Assembly (NCBI RefSeq): GCF_027744825.2
Contig: NC_071348.1
Coordinates: forward strand, 14,479,563 to 14,543,562
Length of the DNA stretch: 64,000 bases
Reading direction: 5' to 3'
Source of the DNA: Synchiropus splendidus
Taxonomy: Eukaryota > Chordata > Actinopteri > Syngnathiformes > Callionymidae
Part shown: piece by piece, positions 61,246 to 64,000 of the stretch
Position numbering within the stretch: position 1 is the stretch's first letter
How the letters are laid out: every line of letters begins with the position of its first letter
Program-made: the position numbers and the translations under genes
The notes under the pieces: generated by a model
Seen by the model: only the letters and a program-made list of their open reading frames with translations
Database searches by the model: none
Told to the model about the DNA's origin: nothing

Positions 61246-64000
61246 GGACGATGAATGCAAACTGGTTTGTATGTGGCTTTAGTGAATCGAAGGAAAGCAC
61301 TGTTTTTAGAAGAATGTGAATGTTTGCACACCTACGAGGGCACAAAATCCATTCATCCATCCATTTGAGTCTGGTTCCACGCAATGTCGAGAACCTGACT
61401 CACTGGGAAAATTGGCTCAATCCAAGCTTTAATGTAGCTGCACATACACACTACAGAGCTTCTTAAAAGCACTCTGCCGTGCTGGCAAACCCATCAGCGG
61501 ATTTACACACTTGATCGCAGAAACAACGAAAAAGCTGGTGACATATTAATCTAGAGACAGTTTGTGGCTTCACTGGGAGAATTCTGTTTCTGACTTATCT
61601 CCAAAACCTGTTGTCGTACTGGGTTGAAAGTAGCCCCTGGTGTTGACTCACTCATTGAGTCTCAGCCATTCGTAAAGCCCATTTAGAGTGTGTAAAGCCA
61701 GGCAGAGCACACAGCTTGTGTGTGGCTCCAGACCTTAACCCCGGTGCCAGACACACAGTCGGCATGCCGAGAGAAAAAGCTGGCTGCGGCTACAAACAAG
61801 CTGTGTGTGTGTGTGGTCATTTTCAACCTAGTGTGTGTGTGTTTAACATGTCAGTGTGTAACTGTGCACACTTTCAGGTTTTTTGTTGAACTGGTCAACA
61901 TGAACAATCCCATGTCTACTGACTTGTACTTTACGGTGTGATCAGTGTCAGCCTGTGTGTGGCCGATGTGAGAAGAAGTGTATCTACGATCCAACCTTCC
62001 AGCCCACTTTCGGTGCAGTTATACTGTGTAATCACAAGAACAGCCACATTATATTGCACCACCAGTAGCGCAATCAGGGAACTGCCACCAAAAATAGTCT
62101 CCATACATACACAACAATCAGACAAGTTTCCTCATCAGCCTGTTGAAGTGGTTGGTCATTTTGTTCTCTGATTAACCCCCAACTGAGTCTGGCTCACTAT
62201 TTGGAACCTGAAGTGAGACCAATGAAGCCGGAAATAGCACTTGCTGTGAACACTAACAGTCCGCGAGTGATGTGTCTGACCATTGGAGAATCTTATTTCA
62301 GGGTTGCTCTTCCTACTAGGCAGGAGAAAAACTGGAGGTCAGGTTTGGATGGAGAAAATCTAGACTTACGTCATGTACCTGTGAAGCGGTGCCCCTGAAG
62401 CCCAATGTCTGACGCCCGCTCTGTTTGCTGATTTTATGTGACCAAGATGGATTGTTTTGATTGGTGATCTTACTTTTATATGGAAATTGTTTTGTTAATT
62501 TATTTGCTTGTGTAATGAAATCCAAAGCGTGATGACCCCCTTACTCAACTCCATCATCCATAATGAAATAGCCATTACTACATGCTGTAGTAGAGACAAG
62601 AACACATCGACAGTCAGTTTGGCGAGTAGTGACTGGCCTGCTCTGGAGGGAGAGGAACTCTCCTTATCAGATGAATCCCCGAAAATCGTGCGATTTTGCT
62701 CATTTTCATGTCAGTAGGGTGTGTGCAGGAGGACTTGTGTAAAGGGCACAGCTTGTGACAGATGTGGGGTCACACTCTGTCCATGTTTTTCTATGTAAAT
62801 CTTGTCGTGTCACCAGCTGCCAGCCTCTTTCTCCGATGACGTGCTGCTGTCCTGCCAAGCAAGACAGTGGGCAAATTATTGGAGCGAGAATTTGTCTTTG
62901 TCAACACAATAGCTTTGTGATGAGGCCGCTATTGTTCGGCTTTTACAATGTAGACAATAAGAAATGCAGCAACATGTGGACGGGCGGCCATGACAATCAT
63001 GGCAGTCAATACATTTTGCATGCTGCAGACAAAAAAAAAAAGCCTCGGCAGGAGAGTATGATGCGACCTCCTGTGACTTCCATTGCTTTACATTATCCTT
63101 TTGTTATTTCAATTTCCTAACATGCTGCGTTCTTTCCTGTTCCTAAGACACCCCAGACGAACAAACATGCACCTCTGAGTCAATGGATGAGGTCATCTGG
63201 TTGCCACAGGAGCATGTGCTGCAGTCATGTGCCTTTACTTTGTGAACCGTGCAAAATGTTTATTTATTCTGTAACTTATTCAAAATCACGACATAAAAAT
63301 TAAAGTCTTAATAGATTTTCTATTTCTCTTGCATTTCTGTTGAACAAGATACTCAGCTCGGCTGTTCTAAAAATGTTTTTATTTGCTTTGAAGACATTTC
63401 ACAGGGCACTATGATTCAGCACTTTTGACGCCTAGTGAAATTCGTGCCTTCCATATGTGAGGGGATTGTGACACTGACATTCATGGTAGCACTTATTCCA
63501 CATTAATCCAGGTACCAGTGGGTGAAATTAATGACACAAAATACCTTTTATTTTACCACAGGTTTGCTGGGCTGAGACCATGTCAGCTTCCTCCACATTC
63601 ACCCGACAGTGACAGAGGTTACACAACGGCCCAGAAATGCATGCAAACATCGTAGTCCGACTTAGTCCGACTACTGGAGAGAAATACAAACCTCTTAGCT
63701 GGACAACATGACCTGGATCATGTGGTTAACAGCTGGACTACGCTAGCATGTAGCCGAGTAGCTCACCTTTGACCAAACTGGGTGGTGTGCAGCTGCGCGA
63801 GTTTTAGCTCGCAAACTCATAGAGCACATCACAGACTGTTGCATACAGAGACAATACAATCTCCTGAATATTTAATGCTATTCAGAAACATGCAAGTTTA
63901 TTCTCAAAGCCTGCAGAAGGAAGCGTGTTTGACGATGTTGACAACTGATGGTGTTGAACCATTGCTCTGACACCGGCGTCACCCCTCGTCTGAGATGAAC
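61246..64000. other. 3' UTR of the myocardin-family gene and intergenic DNA
   Basis: No further gene was recognised. A (GT)n stretch lies at about 61801-61814. ATTAAA at 63298-63303 is one possible distal polyadenylation signal. An A-run lies at about 63031-63041. Confidence 0.4.

Overview
The window reads as teleost fish genomic DNA. It has large intron-split genes with GT-AG junctions, long AT-rich intergenic stretches, (GT)n and (TATC)n microsatellites, and several short non-autonomous DNA transposons. No bacterial-type operons, CRISPR arrays or rRNA/tRNA genes were recognised. All six supported genes lie on the + strand. Species cannot be fixed from sequence alone.

Layout: (1) 1-343, the 3' end of a shisa6/7-type AMPA-receptor auxiliary subunit gene. 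(2) 344-7200, 3' UTR and intergenic DNA holding a 774-bp hAT-type element with a perfect 8-bp target duplication and a ~1.2-kb TATC/TGTC satellite block. (3) 7200-15550, a CpG-rich promoter, a spliced 5' UTR and a 1544-codon single-exon C2H2 zinc-finger gene (ZNF865-like). (4) 17000-23900, a PAR-bZIP clock-output gene (dbp) with two candidate promoters and E-boxes in promoter, intron 1 and intron 2. (5) 26560-34533, an eight-exon secreted protein: signal peptide, WAP domain, three CCP/sushi modules and a C-terminal module with the cysteine spacing of beta-2-glycoprotein I (APOH) domain V. (6) 36000-40970, a znf524 orthologue with a greatly extended N-terminus. (7) 48300-61245, a fifteen-coding-exon, divergent myocardin/MRTF-family coactivator. 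(8) 61246-64000, 3' UTR or intergenic DNA.

SHISA7, ZNF865 and ZNF524 lie together on human 19q13.42 and DBP on 19q13.33 (recalled knowledge), so the block looks like a teleost counterpart of human 19q13.3-q13.4. The myocardin-family and WAP-CCP-APOH-like genes have no counterpart there that I know of. They are the two most interesting loci. The first keeps the SRF-binding basic box, Q-box, SAP domain and C-terminal W, but its three actin-binding RPEL motifs are eroded and no leucine zipper is visible. The second has a domain order I do not recognise from a named mammalian protein. The genes are independent transcription units rather than a pathway.
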